Assembly (NCBI GenBank): GCA_009886755.1 | Contig: QXYU01000004.1 | Span: 1 to 43,006, forward strand | Direction of reading: 5' to 3' | Length of the DNA: 43,006 nt | Source of the DNA: Flavobacteriaceae bacterium | GTDB taxonomy: Bacteria; Bacteroidota; Bacteroidia; Flavobacteriales; Flavobacteriaceae | Shown here: in pieces, positions 15,559 to 24,506 of the stretch | Position numbering within the stretch: position 1 is the first letter of the stretch | Layout of the letters: every line of letters begins with the position of its first letter | The notes under the pieces: generated by a model | What the model saw: the letters and a program-made list of their open reading frames with translations, nothing else | Databases searched by the model: none | Told to the model about the DNA's origin: nothing | Made by a program: the position numbers and the translations under genes

Positions 15559-16404
15559 TTAGTAATCCCCGAGGGTTTCTGGGTTTTGGGCCAAGGCGGC
15601 TTCGAGTTGTTCGTCGTTGGGTGCTTTTCCGTGCCATGCATGGGTGTGCATCATGAAGTCAACACCATTCCCCATTTCGGTTTGCATCAAAATGGCAATG
15701 GGTTTTCCGTTGCCAGTGAGTGACTTGGCTTTTGCAAGGGTATCGATGATGGCAGTGATGTTGTTTCCATCTTTAAGTTCCAATACCGTCCATCCAAAAG
15801 CATCTAGCTTCTGAGCAACACTTCCTAAGTTGAGTACTTCATCTGTTGATCCATCAATTTGTTTTCCATTTAAGTCCACCGTTGCAATAAGATTATCCAC
15901 CTTATTGGCTGCAGCATACATAAAGGCTTCCCAGTTTTGACCTTCTTGCAATTCACCGTCTCCCATCAGTGTATAAACCGTCTGAGGATCATGGTTTAGC
16001 TTTTTTGCCAAAGCGGCTCCTACGGCTACGGAAAGTCCTTGTCCCAAAGAACCGGAAGCAATACGAATCCCTGGCAATCCTTCGTGGGTTGTGGGGTGTC
16101 CTTGTAAACGTGAATCCAGTAAGCGAAAGGTGTCGAGTTCTTCCACAGGGAAGTAACCGCTTCGAGCCAAGACGCTGTAAAAAACAGGAGAAATATGACC
16201 GTTGGAAAGGAAAAACAGATCTTCATTCTTTCCATCCATTTGAAAACTGAAGTCGTGTGTCATGACCTCCTGGTAGAGGGCGACAAAAAACTCGGCGCAT
16301 CCAAGAGAACCTCCAGGGTGACCGGAATTAACCTTGTGGACCATGCGCAAAATATCACGTCGGACTTGCTGTACTAGGGCCTCTAATTGTTGGGTGTTGG
16401 GCAT
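15559..16404 (-). CDS. Transketolase, N-terminal subunit
   Basis: The 281-residue protein is the thiamine-diphosphate-binding half of transketolase: HKVNSGHPGGSLG near the N terminus, SNGHISPVFY, IASGSLGQGLSVAVG, and the metal-binding GDGELQEGQNWEA to DLNGKQIDG. The start at 16404 excludes an upstream in-frame ATG at 16458 whose extra residues do not resemble the family. The split into two genes is found in archaea and many bacteria. Transcription runs from here into the C-terminal subunit gene. Confidence 0.94.
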   Translation of the reverse strand: MPNTQQLEALVQQVRRDILRMVHKVNSGHPGGSLGCAEFFVALYQEVMTHDFSFQMDGKNEDLFFLSNGHISPVFYSVLARSGYFPVEELDTFRLLDSRLQGHPTTHEGLPGIRIASGSLGQGLSVAVGAALAKKLNHDPQTVYTLMGDGELQEGQNWEAFMYAAANKVDNLIATVDLNGKQIDGSTDEVLNLGSVAQKLDAFGWTVLELKDGNNITAIIDTLAKAKSLTGNGKPIAILMQTEMGNGVDFMMHTHAWHGKAPNDEQLEAALAQNPETLGDY

Positions 16405-16554
16405 AAAATTGGAACTAAATGATTGGAACAAAAGTAGGGCTTGCTTTAGGAGTGGCAAAGCATTCGGTTTTCTATTTTGAACGTTTTTTCACCAAAGCGT
16501 TAACATTTATCTGTCACCTTATTCAAAGGTGGTATCTTTAACCGAATTTCAGCC

Positions 16555-17685
16555 ATGCAATTTATACTCGAAACCACCGATCCACAATCCCAAGCCCGTG
16601 CAGGCAAGCTTATAACCGACCATGGGACCATACAAACCCCCATTTTCATGCCCGTTGGAACGGCAGCTACCGTCAAAGGGGTGCATCAGAAAGAATTGCG
16701 GGAGGTGGTCAATCCAGATATTATTTTGGGAAACACCTACCATTTGTATTTGCGTCCGGGTACCTCCATATTGGAGCAAGCCGGAGGGCTGCATAAGTTC
16801 ATGAATTGGGATCGACCGATTTTGACCGATTCCGGAGGCTATCAAGTGTATTCGCTCTCTGCCAATCGAAAGATCAAAGAAGAAGGGGTGAAGTTCAAAT
16901 CACATATTGATGGGTCGTACCACGTTTTTACTCCAGAAAACGCGATCTCTATTCAGCGCAAAATAGGAGCTGATATCATCATGGCTTTTGATGAATGCAC
17001 GCCTTACCCTTGTGACTATGATTATGCAAAGACCTCTATGCACCGTACTCATCGTTGGTTAAAACGCTGCATTGAACAAGATCAAAAGGAAGCCCCTTTA
17101 TACGGTTATGAACAAACACTTTTTCCAATAGTACAAGGAAGTGTTTACAAAGACCTTCGAGAACAATCGGCTCAGTTTATTGCCGAACAGAATGCTCCGG
17201 CCAATGCTATTGGAGGGTTGTCTGTTGGCGAACCCGCAGCGGAAATGTACGGTATGACAGAGGTGGTGTGCAATGTGCTTCCCAAAGACAAGCCTCGCTA
17301 TCTGATGGGTGTGGGAACACCCATCAACTTATTGGAAAACATTGCCTTAGGGGTGGATATGTTTGATTGTGTTTTACCCACCCGAAACGCTCGGAACGGA
17401 ATGTTGTTTACCGCTGAGGGGATTATTAATATCAAAAACAAAAAATGGGAAAATGATTTTTCTCCCATCGACCCTGCGGACTATTGTTTTGCCGATACGG
17501 ATTATTCCAAGGCCTATGTCCGTCACTTGTTTACGGTCAACGAAATGCTGGGCAAGCAAATCTGTACACTGCATAACCTCTCCTTCTATTTGTGGTTGGT
17601 TCGAGAAGCGAGAAAGCATATCTTAGCTGGGGATTTCACCACGTGGAAAAACAAAATGGTTCACCAACTCAATACCCGCCTCTAG
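16555..17685 (+). CDS. tgt: tRNA-guanine transglycosylase
   Basis: The 376-residue TIM-barrel enzyme swaps guanine-34 of GUN-anticodon tRNAs for the queuosine precursor preQ1. Catalytic residues are present: Asp92 in TDSGGYQVYS and Asp271 in DMFDCVLPTRNARNG. The zinc site is altered: the usual CxCxxC becomes D309-Y-C311-F-A-D314, with only the middle cysteine and the later His340 (TLHNL) kept. I recall that Bacteroidota homologs commonly diverge here. The gene ends 1 nt before the LptF/G permease gene, so they form an operon. Confidence 0.95.
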   Translation: MQFILETTDPQSQARAGKLITDHGTIQTPIFMPVGTAATVKGVHQKELREVVNPDIILGNTYHLYLRPGTSILEQAGGLHKFMNWDRPILTDSGGYQVYSLSANRKIKEEGVKFKSHIDGSYHVFTPENAISIQRKIGADIIMAFDECTPYPCDYDYAKTSMHRTHRWLKRCIEQDQKEAPLYGYEQTLFPIVQGSVYKDLREQSAQFIAEQNAPANAIGGLSVGEPAAEMYGMTEVVCNVLPKDKPRYLMGVGTPINLLENIALGVDMFDCVLPTRNARNGMLFTAEGIINIKNKKWENDFSPIDPADYCFADTDYSKAYVRHLFTVNEMLGKQICTLHNLSFYLWLVREARKHILAGDFTTWKNKMVHQLNTRL

Positions 17686-17686
17686 C

Positions 17687-18760
17687 ATGTTTCTGTTGGA
17701 TCGCTATATCATCACAAAATACTTGAGTGCCTTTTTGGTGATGATCCTTCTTTTTATCCCAATTGGAATCTTGGTGGATGTCGCTGAAAAGATTGATAAG
17801 TTTAAAGAAAAGGAGGTGCCTTTTTCGGAACTCGTAGCCTATTATTTTGATTTTACGCTTTATTTTTCGAATATGCTCTTTCCGATTTTCCTGTTTCTAG
17901 CAGTGATTTGGTTTACCTCCAAAATGGCAAATAACACTGAGGTGATTGCCATGCTGAGCTCTGGAATTTCATTTACGCGTTTTTTGAGACCGTATTTGTT
18001 AGCCGCAGGATTGATTGCTATTGTTTCTTTTTTTGGTGGAATGTATGTAGTGCCAAAATCCAATGAAGGATTCAATGATTTTAAATATAAATACATCAGC
18101 AGAACTAAAGCCCGTGAAACTACTCAGTTGTATAAGCAAATCAATGCGCATGAGTTTGTGTATGTAAGCAATTACAATCCCGTTCGGAAACGCGCCAACA
18201 ATTTTTCTCTGGAACGCTTTGAAAACAATGAATTAGTGACCAAGATCACGGCCAATACGATCCGATGGATTCATCGTGATAGTACCTTTCGATTGTCCAC
18301 CTATGTCAAAAGAACTTTTCGGGAAGATACCGAACTTTTGGAAACGACATCACGAAAAGACACCTTATTTGATTTTGCTATAGACGAACTAGCCCCTGTG
18401 ACCTACAAGGCAGAAACCCTAAATTTTGGAGAACTCAATGCCTTTATTGAAAAAGAGCGTCAGAGTGGTTCCAAGCTAATCAATGCGCATTTGCTGGTGC
18501 GCCATAAGCGTTGGAGTTTGCCCTTGTCTGCTTTTGTATTAACAATCATTGCTGTGGCCATGTCCTCATTCAAACGCCGTGGTGGAATGGGTGTCAATTT
18601 GGCCTTTGGCATCACCTTGGGCTTTCTCTATATCTTTTTTGATAAAATTTTTAGTGTGATGGTACTCAAGGCTAATTTTAATCCAATGTTAGCCGCATGG
18701 CTTCCCCTGATACTTTTTGGAAGTTTGGCTCTATACCTCCTTAATTATGCCAAGCGCTAG
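17687..18760 (+). CDS. LptF/LptG-family lipopolysaccharide export permease
   Basis: The 357-residue protein has the YjgP/YjgQ layout: N-terminal helices at about 10-32, 55-78 and 100-122 (starting LLDRYIITKYLSAF), a large periplasmic beta domain at about 125-265, and three C-terminal helices at about 275-355. LptF and LptG form the inner-membrane channel that, with LptB, extracts LPS for transport to the outer membrane. Bacteroidota usually have several such genes; which of LptF or LptG this is cannot be told. It overlaps the next gene by 14 nt. Confidence 0.9.
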   Translation: MFLLDRYIITKYLSAFLVMILLFIPIGILVDVAEKIDKFKEKEVPFSELVAYYFDFTLYFSNMLFPIFLFLAVIWFTSKMANNTEVIAMLSSGISFTRFLRPYLLAAGLIAIVSFFGGMYVVPKSNEGFNDFKYKYISRTKARETTQLYKQINAHEFVYVSNYNPVRKRANNFSLERFENNELVTKITANTIRWIHRDSTFRLSTYVKRTFREDTELLETTSRKDTLFDFAIDELAPVTYKAETLNFGELNAFIEKERQSGSKLINAHLLVRHKRWSLPLSAFVLTIIAVAMSSFKRRGGMGVNLAFGITLGFLYIFFDKIFSVMVLKANFNPMLAAWLPLILFGSLALYLLNYAKR

Positions 18761-19640
18761 AAGCAAAAACCTTATACACTTACACTTTATCGTATTTCTT
18801 TTTGGATTCACCTCCATATTGGGGGCACTGATCCAATTAGACGCCATTCCTTTGGTGGCGCATCGAATGCTTTGGGCTACGGGCTTTATTGGACTTTATA
18901 TCTTAGCTCGCAATCCTAAAGATTTTTTAATTCTCCGGAAAAATTTTAAACTTTTATTGGCAGGGGGTGTTTTTATTGCCTTCCATTGGATGAGTTTTTT
19001 CTATGCAGTAAAAGTAGCGGGGGTTTCCCTAACACTTTCAATGCTTTCGATGGGCGCTTTTTTTACGGCTTTATTGGAACCCCTATTTTTTGATCGAAAG
19101 ATTATTTATTATGAGCTGGTTTTTGGAGCCTTGGCAATTTTTGGCTTGCTCTTGATTTTTCAATCGGAATGGAGTCAGTGGTGGGGTCTATTGATGGCCT
19201 TGTTATCCACGGTTTTGGGGGTGTTTTTCACTCTTGTTAATGGCAAGTTAGCGAATCGTGTTCCGGCTGCCGCTGTTTCTTTTTATGAGCTGGGTTTTGG
19301 CGCCATACTCACATGGTGTGTTGTAGCGTTCAACCCTAAATTTATTGATCAAGCCCTCGATCTTGGGGCACAAGACGTGATCTTGTTAGGAGTACTCAGC
19401 TTGGTGTGTACCGCCTATGCTTTTGTGGGTTCGGTACACGTGATGAAAATCCTTTCCCCTTATTCGGTAATGATTTCGATCAATATGGAACCCATCTATG
19501 GAATTGTCCTTTCGGTCATCATTTTCGGTGAAAAAGAATTGTTGGGCGGTTTATTTTATTTGGGAGTTGTCCTGATTCTCAGCGCAGTATTAGGGAATGG
19601 ATATTTCAAAACCCGTTCCGATGCCGTCCAATCTCGTTAG
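18747..19640 (+). CDS. EamA/DMT-family transporter
   Basis: The ATG at 18747 gives 297 residues with about ten hydrophobic segments in two five-helix EamA repeats (first repeat to about residue 135, second from about 150). Short cytoplasmic turns and HRMLWATGF and SFYELGFGAILTW in the repeat-start helices are typical. Members export amino acids, metabolites or nucleotide derivatives; the substrate is unknown. The start inside the permease gene (14-nt overlap) implies coupled translation. accA follows 32 nt later. Confidence 0.86.
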   Translation: MPSARSKNLIHLHFIVFLFGFTSILGALIQLDAIPLVAHRMLWATGFIGLYILARNPKDFLILRKNFKLLLAGGVFIAFHWMSFFYAVKVAGVSLTLSMLSMGAFFTALLEPLFFDRKIIYYELVFGALAIFGLLLIFQSEWSQWWGLLMALLSTVLGVFFTLVNGKLANRVPAAAVSFYELGFGAILTWCVVAFNPKFIDQALDLGAQDVILLGVLSLVCTAYAFVGSVHVMKILSPYSVMISINMEPIYGIVLSVIIFGEKELLGGLFYLGVVLILSAVLGNGYFKTRSDAVQSR

Positions 19641-19672
19641 TTTATTACATTTGTACCCGACAGACTTAAACC

Positions 19673-20626
19673 ATGGAATATTTAGAATTTGAAACGCCCG
19701 TTAAAGTACTCATCGAACAGATTGAGCAGTGCAAAGAATTGGGTGACCAAACCCAAGTGGATGTTACAGAGACCTGTGACAAACTGCAAGTAAAACTGGA
19801 AGAAACCAAAAAAGAAATTTACGGACAGCTCACTGCCTGGCAAAAGGTACAGTTGTCTCGTCACCCTTCTCGGCCCTATGCCTTGGATTATATCAACGCA
19901 TTGACCGATGGCAGCTTTATGGAGCTCCATGGAGATCGACAGTTTGCTGATGACAAAGCCATGGTTGGAGGTTTTGGAAAAATTGGTAAGCAGAGTTATC
20001 TCTTTATCGGAACGCAAAAGGGATACAATACCAAAACACGCCAATACCGAAACTTCGGGATGGCAAACCCTGAAGGCTACCGCAAAGCATTGCGTCTGAT
20101 GAAATCGGCCGATAAATTTCAGGTGCCGATCGTTTGTTTTGTTGATACTCCGGGAGCCTATCCTGGCTTAGAAGCAGAAGAAAGAGGGCAGGGGGAAGCT
20201 ATTGCTCGTAACATCATGGAAATGATGTCCATCAAAGTGCCAGTTATTGTTGTGATAATCGGAGAAGGAGCCTCAGGAGGAGCGTTAGGAATTGGCGTTG
20301 GCGATCATATCTGCATGTTGGAAAACACTTGGTATTCGGTTATTTCTCCCGAATCCTGTTCTTCCATTCTTTGGCGTAGCTGGGAATATAAAGAACAAGC
20401 AGCAGAAGAGTTAAACCTGACTTCATCTGACATGCTGCAAGCCAAATTGATTGATAAGGTGATTCCCGAACCTCTAGGAGGAGCTCACTTTGACCGCGAT
20501 ACCACATTTGATACAGTGAAGAAAGAAATTCAGACCACTTTTCGAAAATTGGCAAAAATGGATGCTCAAGAACGTGTAAAATTACGTCGTGAAAAGTTTT
20601 ATAAGATGGGAGTCTACGCGGAGTAG
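19673..20626 (+). CDS. accA: Acetyl-CoA carboxylase carboxyltransferase subunit alpha
   Basis: The 317-residue subunit pairs with AccD to move the carboxyl group from biotin to acetyl-CoA, the first step of fatty acid synthesis. It shows the N-terminal helical part, [19 protein letters not shown], the GDRQFADD segment, [17 protein letters not shown], and the oxyanion-hole region [15 protein letters not shown]. Length is normal (315-320). The gene follows the EamA gene on the same strand and is separated from dnaB by 118 nt. Confidence 0.96.
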   Translation: MEYLEFETPVKVLIEQIEQCKELGDQTQVDVTETCDKLQVKLEETKKEIYGQLTAWQKVQLSRHPSRPYALDYINALTDGSFMELHGDRQFADDKAMVGGFGKIGKQSYLFIGTQKGYNTKTRQYRNFGMANPEGYRKALRLMKSADKFQVPIVCFVDTPGAYPGLEAEERGQGEAIARNIMEMMSIKVPVIVVIIGEGASGGALGIGVGDHICMLENTWYSVISPESCSSILWRSWEYKEQAAEELNLTSSDMLQAKLIDKVIPEPLGGAHFDRDTTFDTVKKEIQTTFRKLAKMDAQERVKLRREKFYKMGVYAE

Positions 20627-20744
20627 GAGCTTCGAGCTTTGTGAACATTTTTTTAGACTTATCAACAGCTTTTTTTCAAAAAAAAGAGATATCTAGACAG
20701 CCCTAAATCAGCAATGCTAGTTTGAGAACGGCTACTTTTAGTGC

Positions 20745-22277
20745 ATGGAAGAAACCAAATCATTTGCTAGTGCGGCCCGTAGTTCGGGAAATGTCATTCC
20801 TTTGGAAAAGGGGAAAATCCCTCCACAGGCTGTAGATCTTGAAGAAGCAGTGTTAGGAGCAATGCTGATTGATAAAAAGGGGGTCGATGAGGTCATTGAC
20901 ATTCTTCAGGCAGAAGCGTTTTATAAAACAAGCCATCAGTATATTTTTGAATCCATCTTTGAGTTGTTTGAAGCTTCGGAACCGATTGACCTTCTAACCG
21001 TATCCAATGATCTCAAAAAGAAAGGCAAGCTCGAAGTGGCTGGGGGCAATCCTTATTTGGTCTCATTGACCCAAAAAGTAGCCAGCTCGGCCCACATCGA
21101 ATTTCACGCGCGGATCATTCTCCAAAAGCATATTCAGCGTAGTTTGATCAAAATCTCCAGTGAGATCATTGAAAATTCTTACAAGGATTCAATCGATGTT
21201 TTTGACTTGCTAGACGAAGCGGAGTCCAAGTTATATGATGTGACACAAGGAAACATCAAAAAATCTTCCGAGACAGCACAAAGTTTGGTGATCCAAGCCA
21301 AAAGACGGATTGAAGATATATCCAAGCGACAAGGTTTGAGCGGGGTTAGTACCGGTTTTGAAAAGCTCGATCAATTGACCTCTGGCTGGCAGCCCAGTGA
21401 TCTGATTATCATCGCGGCACGTCCAGGGATGGGGAAAACAGCACTGACACTCTCCATGGCTCGTAATATAGCTGTGCTGAAAGAGATTCCGGTGGCTTTC
21501 TTTTCCCTAGAAATGTCGTCGGTACAGTTGATTACCCGTTTGATCTCTGCCGAAACAGGTCTTTCTTCCGAAAAGCTCAGAACTGGAAAATTGGCAGCCC
21601 ACGAATGGGAACAACTCAATGTAAAGGTAAGCGCCTTAGAAAAGGCTCCTTTGTTTATTGATGACACCCCCTCGCTTTCTATTTTCGACCTTCGTGCTAA
21701 AGCGAGACGTTTGGCTTCGCAACATGGCATCAAACTGATCATTATTGATTATTTACAATTGATGACCGCAGCAACGAATAATAAAACGGGGAATCGTGAG
21801 CAAGAGATTTCCACCATCTCACGGAACCTAAAGGCCTTGGCCAAGGAACTAGATGTTCCGGTTATTGCCCTTTCCCAGTTGTCGCGTGCCGTGGAGACAC
21901 GGGGCGGCACCAAGCGTCCGTTACTTTCGGATCTTCGGGAATCTGGTGCCATTGAGCAAGATGCCGATATTGTATCCTTTATTTACCGTCCAGAATATTA
22001 TGGTATTGACGAATGGGATGACGAAGAACGCAGCCCTTCCGAAGGTCAGGCCGAATTTATTGTCGCCAAGCACCGTAATGGAGGATTGGATAATATTCGG
22101 ATGAAGTTCATCGGGCATCTCGGAAAATTTGAGGATTTAGCTCAGTTTGACTCCTCCTATGAATTCCCTTCCAAAATGAACACGGGCTCGCAAGACACAG
22201 CCATTGACCCACAAAACTTTGCCGATCCCAATCAAGCCTTTGGTTTGGATGCCGACGAAGACGATGCCCCTTTCTAA
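20745..22277 (+). CDS. dnaB: Replicative DNA helicase
   Basis: The 510-residue hexameric helicase unwinds DNA at the replication fork. The N-terminal domain (about 25-130, DLEEAVLGAMLID) binds primase; the RecA-like motor has Walker A ARPGMGKTA, Walker B IIIDYLQLM, and SQLSRAVETRGGTKRPLLSD with the arginine-finger region. The C terminus is acidic (DADEDDAPF). The upstream gap (20627-20744) holds one DnaA-box-like TTATCAACA at 20659-20667 and an A/T hairpin. The end overlaps the HAD gene by 4 nt, convergently. Confidence 0.97.
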   Translation: MEETKSFASAARSSGNVIPLEKGKIPPQAVDLEEAVLGAMLIDKKGVDEVIDILQAEAFYKTSHQYIFESIFELFEASEPIDLLTVSNDLKKKGKLEVAGGNPYLVSLTQKVASSAHIEFHARIILQKHIQRSLIKISSEIIENSYKDSIDVFDLLDEAESKLYDVTQGNIKKSSETAQSLVIQAKRRIEDISKRQGLSGVSTGFEKLDQLTSGWQPSDLIIIAARPGMGKTALTLSMARNIAVLKEIPVAFFSLEMSSVQLITRLISAETGLSSEKLRTGKLAAHEWEQLNVKVSALEKAPLFIDDTPSLSIFDLRAKARRLASQHGIKLIIIDYLQLMTAATNNKTGNREQEISTISRNLKALAKELDVPVIALSQLSRAVETRGGTKRPLLSDLRESGAIEQDADIVSFIYRPEYYGIDEWDDEERSPSEGQAEFIVAKHRNGGLDNIRMKFIGHLGKFEDLAQFDSSYEFPSKMNTGSQDTAIDPQNFADPNQAFGLDADEDDAPF

Positions 22278-22888
22278 AGGAGCTTCCGTTTGCGTAAGTC
22301 GTTTTCCAATCCCTCTGGGTGATGAAAATGATGGGTTTGGATTTTGAGAGCCGCAGCCGCTTCAATATTGCTTTGATTGTCATCAATAAAAAAACAATAC
22401 TCGGCGGTTAGTTGATAGCGTTCGAGGGTGCGGGTGTAAATTTCAGGATTGGGCTTTCGTATTTTTTCGGTTCCGGAAACAACAATGCCTTCAAACCAAT
22501 GCAAAAAATCAAATCGTTGTAAGGCAACAGGAAAGGTCTCAGCACTCCAGTTGGTAAGTGCGATCACGCGGTATCGAGGATCGGCGATCAATTGTTCTAG
22601 CAAGACCACGCTCCCTTGGATGGGGCCGCCCAGCATCTCTTCCCAACGATCGTAATACATTCGTATCCAGTCTTCGTATTGCGGAAAAAGCTGAACTCGG
22701 TCTTCCGTTGCTTGGGCGAGGGGATAGCCAGCGTCTTGGTTTAAATTCCATTCGTAGGGGCAGATTTCCGTAAAAAACCATTCCATTTTTTTTCGATCTC
22801 CCTCAAATACATCCAAATAAACATATTCAGGGTTCCAGTCTATCAAGACATTACCCAAGTCAAAAATAAAGGTGTTAATGTTTTTCAT
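22274..22888 (-). CDS. HAD-superfamily phosphatase-like hydrolase
   Basis: The 204-residue protein has HAD motif I FIFDLGNVLIDW (nucleophile Asp, but the general acid position after it is Gly-Asn as in YihX-like members), motif II ALTNWS, motif III lysine in RKPNPEIY, and motif IV FFIDDNQSNIEAA. The helical cap lies between motifs I and II, so it is subfamily IA. Substrates of relatives include small sugar phosphates. The gene reads away from the accessory region upstream and converges on dnaB. Confidence 0.9.
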   Translation of the reverse strand: MKNINTFIFDLGNVLIDWNPEYVYLDVFEGDRKKMEWFFTEICPYEWNLNQDAGYPLAQATEDRVQLFPQYEDWIRMYYDRWEEMLGGPIQGSVVLLEQLIADPRYRVIALTNWSAETFPVALQRFDFLHWFEGIVVSGTEKIRKPNPEIYTRTLERYQLTAEYCFFIDDNQSNIEAAAALKIQTHHFHHPEGLENDLRKRKLL

Positions 22889-22995
22889 TTTTAAGGAGCT
22901 ATAAGCGTTGCTATTGGAGCAAAAGCAAGTCTGTTTAGGTGGTTAAAACTACTGATTTATATTGGTATTTGGGTACGGCAAAGGGCAGTGAGTGG

Positions 22996-23017
22996 TATGT
23001 ATTGTTGTAGCAAGTGC
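22996..23017. repeat. Solitary half of the accessory-region palindrome
   Basis: The first 19 bases, TATGTATTGTTGTAGCAAG, match 17 of 19 bases of the right arm of the palindrome at 23867-24001 (23984-24002). Its partner arm is not recognisable, so it is probably the relic of another site. Confidence 0.55.
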
Positions 23018-23083
23018 TTTTGGTATTCTGTTTTGCGCTAGCAAAGTATAGCCACTAGGGTTCAGCTTTTGCTGAAATTGATT

Positions 23084-23222
23084 ACAACGGTTAATATATG
23101 AAAAGTAGGCGATTCCGAAGCACTTCACTTCCGGTTTATCACTAAGTCAAAACAAACGTTTTTACTTTTTATTTCTTTTTTGTTAAACCTCAAAACTTTG
23201 TTTTGGCGTTGCCTACTCAAAG
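23084..23222. repeat. Cassette-type imperfect palindrome A
   Basis: The left arm contains ATATATGAAAAGTAGGCGAT (from 23094), and the right arm at about 23198-23222 is its imperfect complement (GTTGCCTACTC). The left arm is shared with the sites at 23867 and 33067. On the minus strand the site directly follows the nuclease pseudogene, as an attC site follows a cassette gene. Confidence 0.55.
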
Positions 23223-23232
23223 AACAGGACTT

Positions 23233-23850
23233 TCAATTTATTGCTAAATATTCTGTGTCTTTTGTCGGTAATATTTGCTCTACATTTAAAAATAACTGGT
23301 CATTTAATTCAAATGGTGTAACCTTAAAGCATTAAAGTCGAATTTTAAAATTCATTAACCAAAGAACAGATGATGTAACTTCTTTTCTAAAATTAGCAGC
23401 TACCAAAATCAGTCTCTGTGAATTTAATCCTTGGTTTAGTAAGATTTCTGAAATTTCTCGATTATCAAAAAACTCTGATATTTTATCTTGAGCAATGGCT
23501 GTAGTAACTAAAAAATCTTGATAGATTCTTAAAATATCTTGTTTGGTCAAACTTGCACAATAAGAAGCATATTTTATTACTTGCCAAGTAACATCTTTTC
23601 CTGAATCATCAAGTTTATTTTCAATAATTACTAAGTTTCCAAGTTTATCTAAAGCAAGTAAATCAAGTCGTTCATTCATTTCGCTAAATCCACTAAATTC
23701 TTTTTGAATTATTAGTAATTCTTCTCCAAGTGAAATGGGATTATTGGCTATCCATTCTTGCAAATGTTCTCTCTCTCTAAATTTCAACTCAGAAAATGAC
23801 TTTTGCTTCAATTTAGATATTCTATTTTTCTCTCTGTCAATTATGTACAT
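23233..23850 (-). pseudogene. PD-(D/E)xK nuclease-like gene with in-frame stop
   Basis: The frame from the ATG at 23850 encodes 172 residues to a TAA at 23332-23334. The same frame continues for 32 codons, starting CFKVTPFELNDQLFLNVEQI, to a TGA at 23233; this continuation matches what I recall of full-length relatives (endonuclease-NucS/DUF91-like N-terminal domain, often followed by DUF4268). The TAA sits where a glutamine (CAA) would fit, so a single C-to-T change is likely. The nuclease core is present: RLDLLALD (Asp63), VIIENK (Glu77, Lys79) and QVIKYASY. The expected C-terminal domain is missing, replaced by the palindrome. The gene is A+T-rich relative to the core genes around it, suggesting transfer. 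Confidence 0.75.
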
Positions 23851-23866
23851 TCAGTTTTTCTTATGT

Positions 23867-24001
23867 GTGCCAACGGTCTCGTATAAAGATAGTAGCGAAT
23901 TTTTACGCATTAACTTTTCGGTTAGACACAGGCCTTTTTTATATTTTCTTACTTTGGTTTTAACGGCTAAATCGCTATTTTTTTATGTATTGTTATAGCA
24001 C
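23867..24001. repeat. Cassette-type imperfect palindrome B
   Basis: The 135-nt element begins GTGCCAACGGTCTCGTATAA and ends TATTGTTATAGCAC. The two ends are imperfect inverted repeats over about 40 nt (GTGCCAAC against GTGCTATAAC, GTATAAAGATAGTAGCGA against ACATAAAAAAATAGCGA). It separates the methyltransferase stop (14 nt away) from the nuclease start (17 nt away). Size and position resemble an integron attC site, but the ends do not match the RYYYAAC/GTTRRRY consensus exactly. Confidence 0.6.
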
Positions 24002-24014
24002 GTTTTAATTATAT

Positions 24015-24461
24015 TTAAATACCACTTATTGTTTTTTTCCTGTATTCGATATATTCGTTTCCGTACTTTTTAACGAGTTGCCTTTCTTCAATTAATTGAA
24101 ATAGTATTTTAAAAAAACCGCACAATAATAAAGTTAAAATAGAAGATATAGGAGAATTAAGATATAGGCTTATCCCCACAAGAATAAGCATCCAATTTAA
24201 TATTTGAGGATGTCTTATATGTTTATAAATTCCAGTTGTAATTAATCCTGAAAAGTTAAGTCCTAATGATTTTTTAACACCTAGTTTAAGGTAGGACAAA
24301 AGATAAATAATTAGTCCAATTATGAATAATCCAACTGATGTTTCTTTTAAATATTCCCATTCGAATAATTGACTAGAGTCATTAATACCAAGATAAATTA
24401 CAGCAACTAAGAATATACTGTAAGCCAAGTAAACTATAAAAGATTTTATTTCGTTTTTCAT
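24015..24461 (-). CDS. PEMT/ICMT-family membrane methyltransferase
   Basis: The 148-residue protein has four or five hydrophobic helices (about 8-25, 40-60, 84-105, 107-122) and the family signature: GLITTGIYKHIRHPQ, which binds the cofactor S-adenosylmethionine, and EERQLVKKYGNEYIEYRKK near the C terminus. Relatives methylate prenylcysteines, phospholipids or small molecules at membranes; the substrate here is unknown. It is low in G+C, stands alone between two palindromic elements (ending 24001 and starting 24474), and looks like a mobile cassette gene. The ATG at 24461 lies 13 nt from the element. Confidence 0.82.
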   Translation of the reverse strand: MKNEIKSFIVYLAYSIFLVAVIYLGINDSSQLFEWEYLKETSVGLFIIGLIIYLLSYLKLGVKKSLGLNFSGLITTGIYKHIRHPQILNWMLILVGISLYLNSPISSILTLLLCGFFKILFQLIEERQLVKKYGNEYIEYRKKTISGI

Positions 24462-24473
24462 TTCAATCTTAAT

Positions 24474-24506
24474 GTGCTACAACTACTGTATATCCGCAGT
24501 ACTGCG
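24474..24506. repeat. Half-site of the cassette-type palindrome
   Basis: GTGCTACAACTACTGTATAT followed by CCGCAGTACTGCG resembles the left arm of the palindrome at 23867 (GTGCCAACGGTCTCGTATAA...AGTAGCG). A complementary arm is not evident downstream, so it may be a truncated site. Confidence 0.4.

Larger units (their letters stand above)
22889..23232. other. Non-coding stretch with palindrome remnants
   Basis: No gene is visible in these 344 nt. They contain a solitary half-site (22996-23017) and the imperfect palindrome at 23084-23222 that follows the decayed nuclease gene. The rest shows no promoter or ORF that I can support. Confidence 0.6.

Noticed and set aside
20627-20744. Replication origin next to dnaB
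   Set aside because: Only one DnaA-box-like TTATCAACA (20659-20667) is seen, there is no cluster and no dnaA nearby.
22889-24506. Canonical integron with true attC sites
   Set aside because: The ends of the palindromes do not match the R'' and R' consensus, and no integrase gene is in the window, so only an attC-like label is justified.
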